Assembly: GCA_965228905.1 (NCBI GenBank)
Contig: CBDDII010000002.1
Span: forward strand, 620,001 to 684,000
Direction: 5' to 3'
Source: CALKXV01 sp965228905
GTDB taxonomy: Bacteria > Pseudomonadota > Alphaproteobacteria > Rhodobacterales > Rhodobacteraceae
DNA: 64,000 bases
This document shows, piece by piece, positions 51,942 through 61,128 of this stretch. Position numbers and translations under genes: made by a program. The notes beneath the pieces were generated by a model that searched no databases, was not told the DNA's origin, and was given only the letters and a program-made list of their open reading frames with translations. Numbering within the stretch: position 1 is the stretch's first letter; each line of letters begins with the position of its first letter.

Positions 51942-53105
51942 GTGCTGTCGATGGCCTTCGGTATCCTGATGGGCGCGCTTCCAGGGCTGACTGCGCCGAT
52001 GGCGATGGCCCTGCTGCTGGGGTTCGTCTATACCTTGCCGACCGATGTCTCGATCGTTGCCATGGTGATGATCTTTATCGGCGGGGTCTACGGTGGTTCG
52101 ATGTCGGCGATCGTGTTGAACATTCCGGGCGCACCCGCGTCGGCGGCAACAGCGCTGGACGGGCATCCTTTGGCACAGCGAGGTCGTGCCGGCGAGGTCA
52201 TCGGCCTTTGTACCGTATCGTCGGGCGTTGGCTCATTCATGGGCGCGGTCCTGATGGCCCTTCTGACGCCGTGGCTGGTCAAGTTTTCGCTTCAGTTCGC
52301 CTCGTGGGAATTGCTGTTCCTGGTTCTTTTCGGCATCATCATCGCAGGTTCGCTGGCGGCCGAGGATCCGATAAATGGCTGGATTTCCGGCTTTATCGGT
52401 CTGCTGATCGCCATGGTAGGTTTCGACGATCTTCACTCGGTGCCGCGCTTCACCTTCGATTCATCCTATCTGGCGGGCGGGATCGGATTGATCGCTGCCA
52501 TCGTCGGATTGTTCGGCATCAGCCAGGTTGTTATTTCGATGGGCCCACGCGAAAGTGGCCAGCGCTTTGTGACCCAAAGCCTTAAACCCGGCCCGACCTT
52601 CCTGATCGACAACCTTGATCTGTTCAATTACCTGGTCGCGTCCCTGCTGATCGGAGCTGTTCTGTTGGTTGTCGTCGGGCTGACGTTGGCGCGCGGCATG
52701 ATCAACATTCTGCGCGTTCCGCGTGAGCATATCATGGCGGTGGTCATCGCCTTGGCGGCCATCGGTGCCTATGCCTCCAAGCTGCAGTTCAACGATCTTT
52801 GGATGATGCTCTGTTTCGGGGCCATCGGGCTTGCCATGCGCTCTTTCGGTTTCTCTCTGGCACCATTGACGCTTGGCATCGTTCTGGGTCGTCCACTGGA
52901 CGAGTATCTGCGCAATGCGCTGGTGATCAGCCAGGGTGACCTGACTGAAATATTCAACCGTCCCATTGCGACGGGTCTTTTGATGCTGATCGTCTTTTTC
53001 ATTCTGGTCCGGATCCCCATGTTTCGCCGGTGCATTGCGGCCGATTTCGACGATCATGGGTCCGGTCACGGTCCGCCCGGCATTGATCCTGAAGATCGAA
53101 GATAG
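51942..53105 (+). pseudogene. Tripartite tricarboxylate transporter TctA, N-truncated and internally deleted
   Basis: 387 residues against about 500 in TctA. The N-terminal PGL segment GALPGLTAPMAMALLLG and the NIPGAPASAATALDGHP block are present. At about residue 205-216 the sequence jumps from ESGQRFVTQS to LKPGPTFLIDN, the block normally found after the second PG-rich repeat; the roughly 130-residue middle with that repeat is missing in frame. The first helix is also lost. tctB and tctC are absent. The C-terminal tail runs out of frame into the next gene. Transport is unlikely. Confidence 0.7.
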
Positions 53106-54132
53106 CGAGGGTGCGGTCGGCTATGGCGAGATCTGGTGCAACTTCCCGCCTGACGGAGATCTGCACCGATTGAACCTCGCGCGCAATAGCCTGCCCGAGG
53201 CCCTGCGAAGCTTGGTGGCCGGGTTTGAAACAACGTATTTTCAACTGGCACGGCGGTTTCACAACCTGTCGCTTCAAGCGGGCGAACCGGGCCCCTTGGC
53301 GCAGATCGCTGCTGGCGTCGATATTGCGCTGACCGACCTTGCTGCACGACGCGCGGGCGTCCCACTTGCCATCCATCTCGGTGCGGAACGGCTGGGGTCT
53401 GTTTCCGCTTATGCAAGTGGCATCAGTCCGGACATGTGGCCCGAGCAACTGGAGCGGATGCGCGCCCGCGGTTATCAGCATTTCAAACTTCGGATCGGGT
53501 TTGGCGTCGAAGACAGCCTGCCCGAAGTCGACCGCATGTGCGCTGCCTTGCAACCCGGTGAGCGACTGCGTGTCGATGCCAACCAGTCGTGGGCGCTTGA
53601 TACCGTGCTTCGGCGGGTGGCGGTTCTGGACGACTTCGAACTGGACTGGCTGGAGGAACCTCTGCCTGCCGATGCAAGTTGGCAGGAATGGCAACGACTG
53701 GCGGAGGCAACACGCATCCCGATGGCTGCGGGCGAGAACCTGCGCCGCGACAGGGACTTCAGCGACGCCATTGGTTCGGGCGCGATCCGCATTGTCCAAC
53801 CGGATGTCTGCAAATGGGGCGGGCTGAGCGGGGCGGCAAAGGTGGCGCGCGACGCTTTGGCGGCAGGTCTGTCTTATTGCCCGCACTACCTTGGCGGCGG
53901 CGTCGGACTTATGGCTTCGGCGCATCTTTTGGCGGCGGTTGGTGGTCCGGGTTTGCTTGAGGTCGATGCGTCGGAAAATCCCCTGAGCAGCGGACTCTCG
54001 GCGCATGACGCGGTTCTGGTTGACGGCCGTTTCCTGATCCCCGATGCCCATGGTCTGGGTTACGTGCCCGACATAGCAGGGTGCAGGGACATGCTGCTGG
54101 AAACAATCGAAATCCCCCTGTCGGCGCGCTGA
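53035..54132 (+). CDS. Mandelate racemase/muconate-lactonizing (enolase superfamily) enzyme, probably 5'-truncated
   Basis: 365 residues covering the enolase-superfamily barrel. Metal ligands are seen in RVDANQSW, WLEEPLPA and MAAGENLRRD; the second-strand lysine site reads HFKLRIGF, and HYLGGGVGL supplies the C-terminal histidine. The N-terminus begins RPISTIMGPVTVRP, about 20 residues short of the usual capping domain start, and the gene overlaps the tctA remnant by 71 bases in another frame. Start is a TTG. It may still fold, but loss of the first strand makes activity doubtful. Confidence 0.7.
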   Translation: MRPISTIMGPVTVRPALILKIEDSEGAVGYGEIWCNFPPDGDLHRLNLARNSLPEALRSLVAGFETTYFQLARRFHNLSLQAGEPGPLAQIAAGVDIALTDLAARRAGVPLAIHLGAERLGSVSAYASGISPDMWPEQLERMRARGYQHFKLRIGFGVEDSLPEVDRMCAALQPGERLRVDANQSWALDTVLRRVAVLDDFELDWLEEPLPADASWQEWQRLAEATRIPMAAGENLRRDRDFSDAIGSGAIRIVQPDVCKWGGLSGAAKVARDALAAGLSYCPHYLGGGVGLMASAHLLAAVGGPGLLEVDASENPLSSGLSAHDAVLVDGRFLIPDAHGLGYVPDIAGCRDMLLETIEIPLSAR

Positions 54133-54260
54133 TTCCGCAACGATACAGTCGGCGCGGTGCATCTTGCTTGCACCGGACCATATGACAGATTGATGTGACC
54201 GTGGTCTATGACGGTGAATGTCCGGATGCCGGAAACCGTCGCCGATTTCCTCGCATCGCT

Positions 54261-56666
54261 TTAGGCGGCGGTACGATCCCTTTGCGGGCGTTCCTTTTTG
54301 TTGCGGGTGGTATCAGTTTGAGATGCCGTTCCTGTGCGGAAGCGCGAGGTCGATTTGCTCAAGCCGTCCGCCTCGTCGGAAAGCACGCTGCTGGTGGCTG
54401 TCACTTCCTCGAATGCCGCCGCTTGCTGTTGTGTGTTCCGATCAATCAGCGAGACCGCGTTCCTGATTTCGCCAACGCTGGTGACCTGTTCCGAAATCGC
54501 GCTGGAAACCTCCGCGATTCGCTGCGACACGCCGATCACGCTTTCTGAAATCTGGCTGAACGACCGCTCGGCGTTCTGGACCTTGTCGACGCCTTCCGAA
54601 ATGGCTTGATTGCTGCGCCCGATCACGTCTTCGATTTCGGTTGCCGCCTCTCCGGCCTTCTGGGCAAGTTGCCTAACCTCGGACGCGACGACGGCGAAAC
54701 CCCGGCCCGCGTCGCCGGCGCGTGCGGCCTCGACACCTGCGTTGAGGGCCAGCAGATTGATCTGGAACGAAATGTCGTCGATCGTTGTGACGACGTTGGC
54801 GATTTCCTTTGACGCATCCGAGATCCGGTTCATCGAAAGGGCCGCATCGGCTGCGGCCATGCCGCTTGCTTCGGCCGTTTCCTTGGCAACCTGCGCATTC
54901 CTGTTGGCTTCGCCAACGTTCTTGTCGACCTCGGAAATGTTGGCCGAAAGCTCCTCGATCGCGGCAGAGGTTTCTTCCAGCGAAGCCGCGTTCTGCTCTG
55001 CCTGCCGAGAAAGATCGTCGGAGGTATCGCGCAATTCCCTGGAAGACCCCGCCAAGTTTGCCGTGCTGTCATTGATGTCGCCAATGAGCGACCTCAGGGA
55101 TTCCATCATTGCGTTCGTGTCATGCTTCAGCTTACCGAAAGCACCGGCGAACTCGCCGTCCATGGGCTTGGTAAAATCCCCTTTGGAAACCCGCTCAAGC
55201 GCGACACCTGCGGCTGAAAGACCCTGGTCGACGCTTCGGATAAGTGTGTTCAGACTTTCACCGATCTTGGCAAAAACGCCGGTTCTGCCGGTGAGGTCGA
55301 TATGTCTGCCGAAATCGCCCTGGGCACAGGCGGTCACCACGGCAGAAACCTCTGTAACATATTGCTGAACCTGCTTTTGCTCTTCCCGCGCTTTTGAGGC
55401 TTCGGTTTCCGCACGTTTTCTGTCTTCATCCTGGCGTGCCTGTTCTCTGGCGCGCGCCGCTTGTTCTGCCTCCTGTTTTTCGGCCAGTTCCCTGGCTTCG
55501 CGCAGTTTCGCTTCGGCGACACTTTCTTTGAAGAAATTGATCGACCAAACGATTCGGCCCAGTTCCTTGGGGCTGTCGTCCGGCAGTTTTGCAGTTTCGT
55601 CCCCTCTTGCCAGGCGGTCGCCAGCGTCCGAGATGCGGCGCACTTCTTTCAGCATGTTCCGAATGACATAGGTCGTCGTGGCGACCGCCGCAGCAGAAGC
55701 CACGAGCAGGCCTGCGAACAATACGATGATCACGGAAAGCGTCGATCCGGCGACGCTTTCCGCAGTGTCGGCCACGGCGGCAACCAATCGGTCTTCGAGG
55801 TCCTTGAACCCATTGATCCTGACCGTCGTGGCGCTGAAAAAGTCCGCAGCGGCAATATCTTGCAGATCGCCGCTTTCCAGCGATGCAAAGGCCACCTTTC
55901 GCATCCGAAGAAGGTCTTGAGTTTCTTCGAGTTCCGCGATGGCGTCCGCCTCGGTTCTGAACCTTTCCAGAGCGACGGCGGCAAAGCGGGTGAGGTTGTC
56001 ATTCTGTCTGGTGATCAGTCGTTCGAGCAGCAGAAGCCTTTCGAGACTGAATTCGCCCGCTGCGAACCCGCCCGAACCGATCGCGCGTTCGATGCCCGAA
56101 TACTCTTTGGCCGAAAGAAGGGCTTCGAGACTGGCGACCTGCAAGGAGACACGGGAATTGTCGGAAAATGCGCCAACACTTGCGATGGTCGCCAGGAGTT
56201 CAGCATTATGCGCCGTATAATGTCCAAGGGCCGTGGGCGTTGCGATGTCGAGGGAATCCACCGATTGGCGAATGCCCGCCCGTTCAGAAAGACCTGTCGT
56301 AATGGCTTGAAAATGCTCGGAGACCTTGGTGTCAGCATTGTGCCCGTCCCGCTCAAGCACATGTGCAAGGGAGGCGGCGGCCCGATCCGTCAACTCGCGT
56401 TGTGCTGCCAGTTCCGATTTGAAAAGCTGCCCGCCGCTGCTGAGAAAAACGCTGGTGGCACCGCGTTCCTTTTGTTGTTCGTGGATCAGGGCACTCATCG
56501 AAGCGATGATGTCTTTCATGTTGGCCGTGCGCTTGACGGACCAGTAGTTCTGGAACTGGGATGCCAACATGAAGATCGCCGTCAGAGCCGCCACAAGTAA
56601 CGGCACCGCGACGGACAAGAGCATTCCGCGCTTCAGGCTGTGCATTATGAAACGATTGATCCGCAT
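54261..56666 (-). CDS. NIT-domain methyl-accepting chemotaxis protein
   Basis: 801-residue chemoreceptor. A first helix at residues 15-38 is followed by a NIT-type (nitrate/nitrite sensing) periplasmic domain at about 45-290 with HEQQKERGATSVFLSSGG, then a second helix near 310-335, a HAMP domain with RRISDAGDRLARGD, a coiled coil, a second HAMP-like region and the MCP signalling tip IDDISFQINLLALNAGVEAARAG, written here as FQINLLALNAGVEAARAG. No cheA or cheW genes are nearby. Sensing of nitrate is inferred from the domain type only. Confidence 0.92.
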   Translation of the reverse strand: MRINRFIMHSLKRGMLLSVAVPLLVAALTAIFMLASQFQNYWSVKRTANMKDIIASMSALIHEQQKERGATSVFLSSGGQLFKSELAAQRELTDRAAASLAHVLERDGHNADTKVSEHFQAITTGLSERAGIRQSVDSLDIATPTALGHYTAHNAELLATIASVGAFSDNSRVSLQVASLEALLSAKEYSGIERAIGSGGFAAGEFSLERLLLLERLITRQNDNLTRFAAVALERFRTEADAIAELEETQDLLRMRKVAFASLESGDLQDIAAADFFSATTVRINGFKDLEDRLVAAVADTAESVAGSTLSVIIVLFAGLLVASAAAVATTTYVIRNMLKEVRRISDAGDRLARGDETAKLPDDSPKELGRIVWSINFFKESVAEAKLREARELAEKQEAEQAARAREQARQDEDRKRAETEASKAREEQKQVQQYVTEVSAVVTACAQGDFGRHIDLTGRTGVFAKIGESLNTLIRSVDQGLSAAGVALERVSKGDFTKPMDGEFAGAFGKLKHDTNAMMESLRSLIGDINDSTANLAGSSRELRDTSDDLSRQAEQNAASLEETSAAIEELSANISEVDKNVGEANRNAQVAKETAEASGMAAADAALSMNRISDASKEIANVVTTIDDISFQINLLALNAGVEAARAGDAGRGFAVVASEVRQLAQKAGEAATEIEDVIGRSNQAISEGVDKVQNAERSFSQISESVIGVSQRIAEVSSAISEQVTSVGEIRNAVSLIDRNTQQQAAAFEEVTATSSVLSDEADGLSKSTSRFRTGTASQTDTTRNKKERPQRDRTAA

Positions 56667-56872
56667 GGCGTCGTCTCCTGGTTCCGGCGCGACAACAAAC
56701 ACCAAAAAGCTAAATTTGGATTATCGAAGCGGAAATGGGCCAGGATCTCGGGAGAGGTCACGGCCGCGAGGCGACACGATGCCTGTTTCAACGAGTTTCG
56801 TCATGCGGGGGATAGCGGCATGGCGCCAGGGAATCCGGCGGTGTTCAAGCGCTTGATTCAATGGAAAGGATT

Positions 56873-56948
<76 letters not shown>

Positions 56949-57020
56949 ATCCGGGTGGGCGCGGATTTCTCTGCGCCCGGGTGACCTAATCGCTTGCGCC
57001 CTGTCGCGCAAGCGAAAACG

Positions 57021-57350
57021 TCAATCGTCGTCGTCCGATGCGACATCCGCGATGTCGTCCAGCGAAACGTCGTCATCATCATCGTCGTCGTCCAGGACAT
57101 CATCGCCCAGGTCGACGTCTGCATCATCATCGTCGTCTTCAAGAACGATATCCTCGTCCTCGAACTTGTCCTCTTCCTTCTTCGAGGCGGCGTCCGCCTT
57201 GTCGGCCTGAAGGCTGCGTTTGCCTTTGCCGTTTTCCAGCACGACAACTTCGCCTGTGTAAGGGCTGACGATGGGATCCTTGTTCAGGTCATAAAACCGT
57301 TGGCCGGTTGTCGGGCAAACGCGTTTTGTGCCCCATTCTTCCTTGGGCAT
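57021..57350 (-). CDS. TIGR02300-type acidic protein
   Basis: 109-residue protein. The N-terminal half is conserved (MPKEEWGTKRVCPTTGQRFYD, quoted in part as WGTKRVCPTTGQRFYDLNKD and PIVSPYTGE), including a cysteine that, with others lost, resembles half of a zinc-ribbon. The C-terminal half from residue 64 is almost all Asp/Glu, ending DDDD. Such proteins are common in Alphaproteobacteria and have no known function. It follows tRNA-Ala on the same strand. Confidence 0.88.
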   Translation of the reverse strand: MPKEEWGTKRVCPTTGQRFYDLNKDPIVSPYTGEVVVLENGKGKRSLQADKADAASKKEEDKFEDEDIVLEDDDDDADVDLGDDVLDDDDDDDDVSLDDIADVASDDDD

Positions 57351-57483
57351 GTCCGTCACTTTCCTGTCTGTGCTTCGAAGTGGGCGGCACTTGCCACAAC
57401 GCGGGGGCGCTGTCAAAGGCTTTTGGTGCTGTGGTGGTCTGTCGCGAAGTGTTTTACGATTTGGGCGAGAGCAGGGAGCGGAA

Positions 57484-58176
57484 ATGGGGCAGATCAGGCT
57501 TGGCAACGACAGCGATCTGGTGGTCGAGATGCGCCGCTCGGCGCGGGCGCGGCGGATTTCCCTGCGCGTGTCGACGCTGGACGGCCGCGTGACGCTGACG
57601 GTGCCGCCTTTCGTGGCCCTGGACGAAGCACGCGGCTTTGCCGAAGAAAAATCGGCATGGATTCGCAAGGCGCTGGAAAAACAGAGGCCGGTCGTGCCTG
57701 TGGCGATCGGGTCGGATGTGCCGGTCGAGGGTCGGCTACGGCGGGTATCACTTGGGCGGGGGCGGCGTGCGCGTCTGACGGAGGACGGGATCGAGGCGCC
57801 AGAGGGCCGCGAGGGGCCAGCGGTCCAGGCGCTGTTGAAGGATCTTGCGCGAACAAGGCTTGTTGCGGCGTCGGAGAAATACGCATCGGAACTCGGGCGC
57901 GGCTTTGGGCGGATCACCCTGCGCGATACACGCTCAAGATGGGGAAGCTGTTCGCACGAGGGCAACCTGATGTATTCCTGGCGGCTGATCCTCGCCCCTG
58001 CCGAGGTGCTGGATTACGTTGCCGCCCACGAGGTGGCCCATCTGGCGCACATGGATCATAGCAAGGCGTTCTGGGGCACGGTCGAGGCGCTCTGCCCAGA
58101 ATACGCCGCCCCCCGGATGTGGCTGCGCCGGGAAGGGGCCGGATTGCATGGCTATCGGTTCTCGTCGAACGATTGA
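57484..58176 (+). CDS. YgjP-type zinc metallopeptidase (DUF45/M48)
   Basis: 230-residue protein with the zinc motif AAHEVAHLAHMDHSKAFW near residue 180 and the family sequence RDTRSRWGSCSHEGNLMYSW before it. The HExxH histidines plus the distal histidine (MDH) should bind zinc. The N-terminal half is variable. ATG 57484 follows GGGAGCGGAA. Family function is poorly defined, with proteolytic or nucleotide-related roles suggested for E. coli YgjP. A GntR gene follows after 31 bases. Confidence 0.9.
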   Translation: MGQIRLGNDSDLVVEMRRSARARRISLRVSTLDGRVTLTVPPFVALDEARGFAEEKSAWIRKALEKQRPVVPVAIGSDVPVEGRLRRVSLGRGRRARLTEDGIEAPEGREGPAVQALLKDLARTRLVAASEKYASELGRGFGRITLRDTRSRWGSCSHEGNLMYSWRLILAPAEVLDYVAAHEVAHLAHMDHSKAFWGTVEALCPEYAAPRMWLRREGAGLHGYRFSSND

Positions 58177-58207
58177 CAGAGGGCCAATATGTGATCACGT
58201 TCAAACC

Positions 58208-58852
58208 ATGTTGACCCGACCGAACGATCCGCCGATTGCCGCCCATGATCGGGTATACCGCTCGTTGCGGACCCGGATCATGCACGGCGAAATAGAACCC
58301 GCCGTGGCGCTGACCCTGCGCGGGATCGGCAAGGAATACGACGTGTCAATGACCCCGGCGCGCGAGGCGGTGCGCCGGTTGGTGGCGGAAGGGGCGCTGA
58401 CCCTGTCATCCTCGGGGCGCGTTGCCACGCCGGAATTGACCAACGAGCGGATCGAGGAACTGGCGGCCCTTCGCGCCCTGATCGAAACCGAATTGGCAAC
58501 GCGCGCCTTGCCGCGTGCCCACCTTGCCCTGATCGAACGGCTGACCTCGATCAACAGCACCGTGTCCGAGGCCGTCGCCAAGGGCGATGCGGTGACATAC
58601 ATCCGGCGCAATCTTGAGTTTCACCGCACGCTTTATCTGCGCGCTCAGGCACCTGCCATGCTGGCGATGGCGGAAACGGTCTGGCTGCAACTCGGGCCGA
58701 CCATGAGAAAGCTTTATGGCCGGATGCGGCAGGGCACGCCGCCGGAAAGCCATCGCCTGATCCTGGCGGCCCTGCGGGCTGGAGACGAACCGGGGTTGAG
58801 GATCGCGGTCAGGACCGATGTGACCAAGGGGCTGCGGCTGTTGACGGGCTGA
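58208..58852 (+). CDS. GntR-family regulator, FadR/FCD-type
   Basis: 214-residue regulator. The N-terminal winged helix (DRVYRSLRTRIMHGE, LRGIGKEYDVSMTPAREAVR) is followed by an all-helical FCD domain with ELAALRALIETELATRAL and metal-binding-like histidines (NLEFHRTLYLRAQ, ESHRLILAALRAGD). Such domains bind small organic acids. The divergent or downstream MFS gene at 58938 may be its target. Confidence 0.9.
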   Translation: MLTRPNDPPIAAHDRVYRSLRTRIMHGEIEPAVALTLRGIGKEYDVSMTPAREAVRRLVAEGALTLSSSGRVATPELTNERIEELAALRALIETELATRALPRAHLALIERLTSINSTVSEAVAKGDAVTYIRRNLEFHRTLYLRAQAPAMLAMAETVWLQLGPTMRKLYGRMRQGTPPESHRLILAALRAGDEPGLRIAVRTDVTKGLRLLTG

Positions 58853-58937
58853 ATTCGCCTGGTTTCACCATCTGTGGCGCGGCCCATCACCAATGGGCAT
58901 TTGACCCCGCCTGCAAATTGGCAAAATACTTTCGCTC

Positions 58938-60173
58938 ATGAACAAATCCGACTCGATCATGTCGCCCGTGTTGATTGCGGGTTGCGCCATCATCCTTGTG
59001 TCTTTCGCGATCCGGGCGTCCTTTGGCGTGTTCCAGATTCCGATTGCCGAAGAATTCTTCTGGGCGCGGGCGGATTTTTCGCTGGCGATTGCGATTCAGA
59101 ACCTGTTCTGGGGGATCGGCCAGCCGATTTTCGGTGCCATGGCCGAGAAGATCGGCGACAGGAAGGCCATCATCCTGGGTGCGGTCCTTTATGCGCAAGG
59201 GCTGGTCCTTTCCACCTTCGCGACCTCGCCCTTCGTGATGCAAAGCCTGGAAGTGCTGGTCGGCTTGGGTGTCGCGGGCACCGGGTTCGGGGTGATCCTG
59301 GCGGTGGTGGGACGCGCCTCGTCCGACAGGAACCGGTCGATGTCGCTGGCGATTGCAACGGCTGCCGGTTCGGCGGGGCAGGTCGTTGGCCCGCCCGTGG
59401 CCGAAGCCTTGCTGGCGGTCATGTCATGGCAGATGGTTTTCATGGTCTTTGCGGCGGCGATCATCGCGGTGCTTTTGGTTCTGCCGATGATGCAGGCGCC
59501 TGCGGCCTCGAAGACCGAATTGCAGGAAAGCATGGGGACGGTGTTGATGCGGGCGTTCAAGGATCCGTCCTTTACACTGATCTTCCTTGGCTTCTTTTCC
59601 TGTGGCTATCAACTGGCCTTTGTCACCGCGCATTTCCCGGCCATGGTGACCGAGCAATGCGGGCAGATCGCGCCGGGCAGTATGTTGCATTCCATGGGGA
59701 TCACGACGACCTCGGCCCTGGGGGCGGTGGCGATTTCGGTGATCGGCGTCTTCAACATCGGCGGTACGTTGCTGGCGGGGTATCTGGGCAATCACTTCCC
59801 CAAGAAATACCTTCTGGCGGGGATCTACACCGGCCGAACGATCGTCGCCGCACTGTTCATCCTGTTCCCGATCACGCCTGTCACGGTGCTGGTGTTTTCC
59901 GCCCTTATGGGATCGCTTTGGCTCGCGACGGTGCCACTGACCAGCGGGCTGGTCGCGCATCTTTACGGGCTGCGCTATATGGGCACGCTTTACGGGCTGG
60001 TCTTTTTCAGCCACCAGCTTGGGTCATTCGTCGGTGTCTGGTTGGGCGGGCGGATGTATGACCTGACCGGCGACTATACTCTGGTCTGGTGGATCGGCGT
60101 GGCGGTCGGGGCGTTCAGCGCCATCGTGCACCTGCCGATCAAGGAGAACCGCCCCGCGCCGGTGCCCGCCTGA
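58938..60173 (+). CDS. Major facilitator superfamily transporter
   Basis: 411-residue transporter with twelve predicted helices. Loop 2-3 reads GAMAEKIGDRKAIILGAV, close to the MFS motif GxxxDxxGRRxxl. It resembles organic-acid (oxalate/formate-type) carriers in general style but the substrate is not identified. It follows the GntR gene by 85 bases on the same strand, which supports joint control. Confidence 0.88.
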   Translation: MNKSDSIMSPVLIAGCAIILVSFAIRASFGVFQIPIAEEFFWARADFSLAIAIQNLFWGIGQPIFGAMAEKIGDRKAIILGAVLYAQGLVLSTFATSPFVMQSLEVLVGLGVAGTGFGVILAVVGRASSDRNRSMSLAIATAAGSAGQVVGPPVAEALLAVMSWQMVFMVFAAAIIAVLLVLPMMQAPAASKTELQESMGTVLMRAFKDPSFTLIFLGFFSCGYQLAFVTAHFPAMVTEQCGQIAPGSMLHSMGITTTSALGAVAISVIGVFNIGGTLLAGYLGNHFPKKYLLAGIYTGRTIVAALFILFPITPVTVLVFSALMGSLWLATVPLTSGLVAHLYGLRYMGTLYGLVFFSHQLGSFVGVWLGGRMYDLTGDYTLVWWIGVAVGAFSAIVHLPIKENRPAPVPA

Positions 60174-60181
60174 GAATCACG

Positions 60182-61108
60182 TCAGGAGCGCAGGAATTTT
60201 GTCAGTTGGTCGGCGACCTGGGCGGGATGGGTCTGCAACAGGTTGTGCCCGGCGCCGCTGATTTGTGCGTGGTGCGTGTCGGGGGCGTTGCGGGCGAGGA
60301 TGCCCATGGCGCTCAGGGGCACGACCGGGTCTTCGTTGCCCCAGATGGCAAGCACCGGGATGTCCAGCCGCGCAACGCGAAGAAGATCGGGCAAGAGCGA
60401 CGTCTTCAGGATGTTCCGGCGCGACGACAAGAGCGCGGGAAGAAACCCGCGCATCCGTGTCTCAGCCGCCTGCCTGTCTTCGAGGTCGGGGATGATGGTG
60501 GGCGTCGTGCGGTGTTCCACCAACTCGCGCCGAAGCGCCCAGCCGCCCGCCACGCGGGTCAGCCAGTCGCCGATCACGGGTCTGTACCAAAGGGCACTTT
60601 TGCTGTCGTCCGAAATGGGCACCACCCCGGCGGGGGCGGCGAGGATCAGGGCGTCGATCCGCGCACCATCTTCGGCGGCAAAGGCGGCAGCGATCTGGGC
60701 CCCCATGGAAAACCCGATGACCGTAAGTTTGTCGGTGACCTTCTGGTCTGCAAGCAAATCGCGAAGCTGGGTGAGAAAGAACGCCGCGTCCTGCTTTCCC
60801 CCGACCCGGTCCGACAGGCCACGCCCGTAAAGGTCGTACCTCAGCACGCGATAGCCAAGGGCGGCCAGGCTGCGCTCGGTCGCGGCAAAGACATAAGACG
60901 GCGTGGACAGCCCGTGGATGCAGACCACGACCGGGCCATTTTCCGGCCCGTGCCAGTGGTAATGTGTCCGGCCCTGGGGCAGATCGGCCATCGCGCCCGG
61001 CGCCGAGTCCTGCATCCGTTTCGTCACCGGTCTGCGCAGGGCTTCGGCCAGAAAGGGAAGTGCTGCCAGAATGGTGACGCCAAGTAGGCAATAGGCAAGA
61101 AAGGTCAT
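60182..61108 (-). CDS. Alpha/beta-fold hydrolase
   Basis: 308-residue hydrolase with an N-terminal membrane anchor (about residues 4-22). The nucleophile is the serine in IGFSMGAQIAAA, the acid is in IWGNEDPVVPL, and the histidine is in SGAGHNLLQTHP; the oxyanion loop is CIHGLSTPS. Substrate is unknown. ATG 61108 is chosen; a TTG at 61132 would overlap the upstream transporter. Probably part of a short operon with that EamA gene. Confidence 0.88.
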   Translation of the reverse strand: MTFLAYCLLGVTILAALPFLAEALRRPVTKRMQDSAPGAMADLPQGRTHYHWHGPENGPVVVCIHGLSTPSYVFAATERSLAALGYRVLRYDLYGRGLSDRVGGKQDAAFFLTQLRDLLADQKVTDKLTVIGFSMGAQIAAAFAAEDGARIDALILAAPAGVVPISDDSKSALWYRPVIGDWLTRVAGGWALRRELVEHRTTPTIIPDLEDRQAAETRMRGFLPALLSSRRNILKTSLLPDLLRVARLDIPVLAIWGNEDPVVPLSAMGILARNAPDTHHAQISGAGHNLLQTHPAQVADQLTKFLRS

Positions 61109-61128
61109 CGGGGCCGTTTTCTCATTCG

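Noticed and set aside
51942..54132. A genuine TctA-enolase fusion protein
   Set aside because: The two frames differ, so no single chain is made; the overlap is better explained by deletion.
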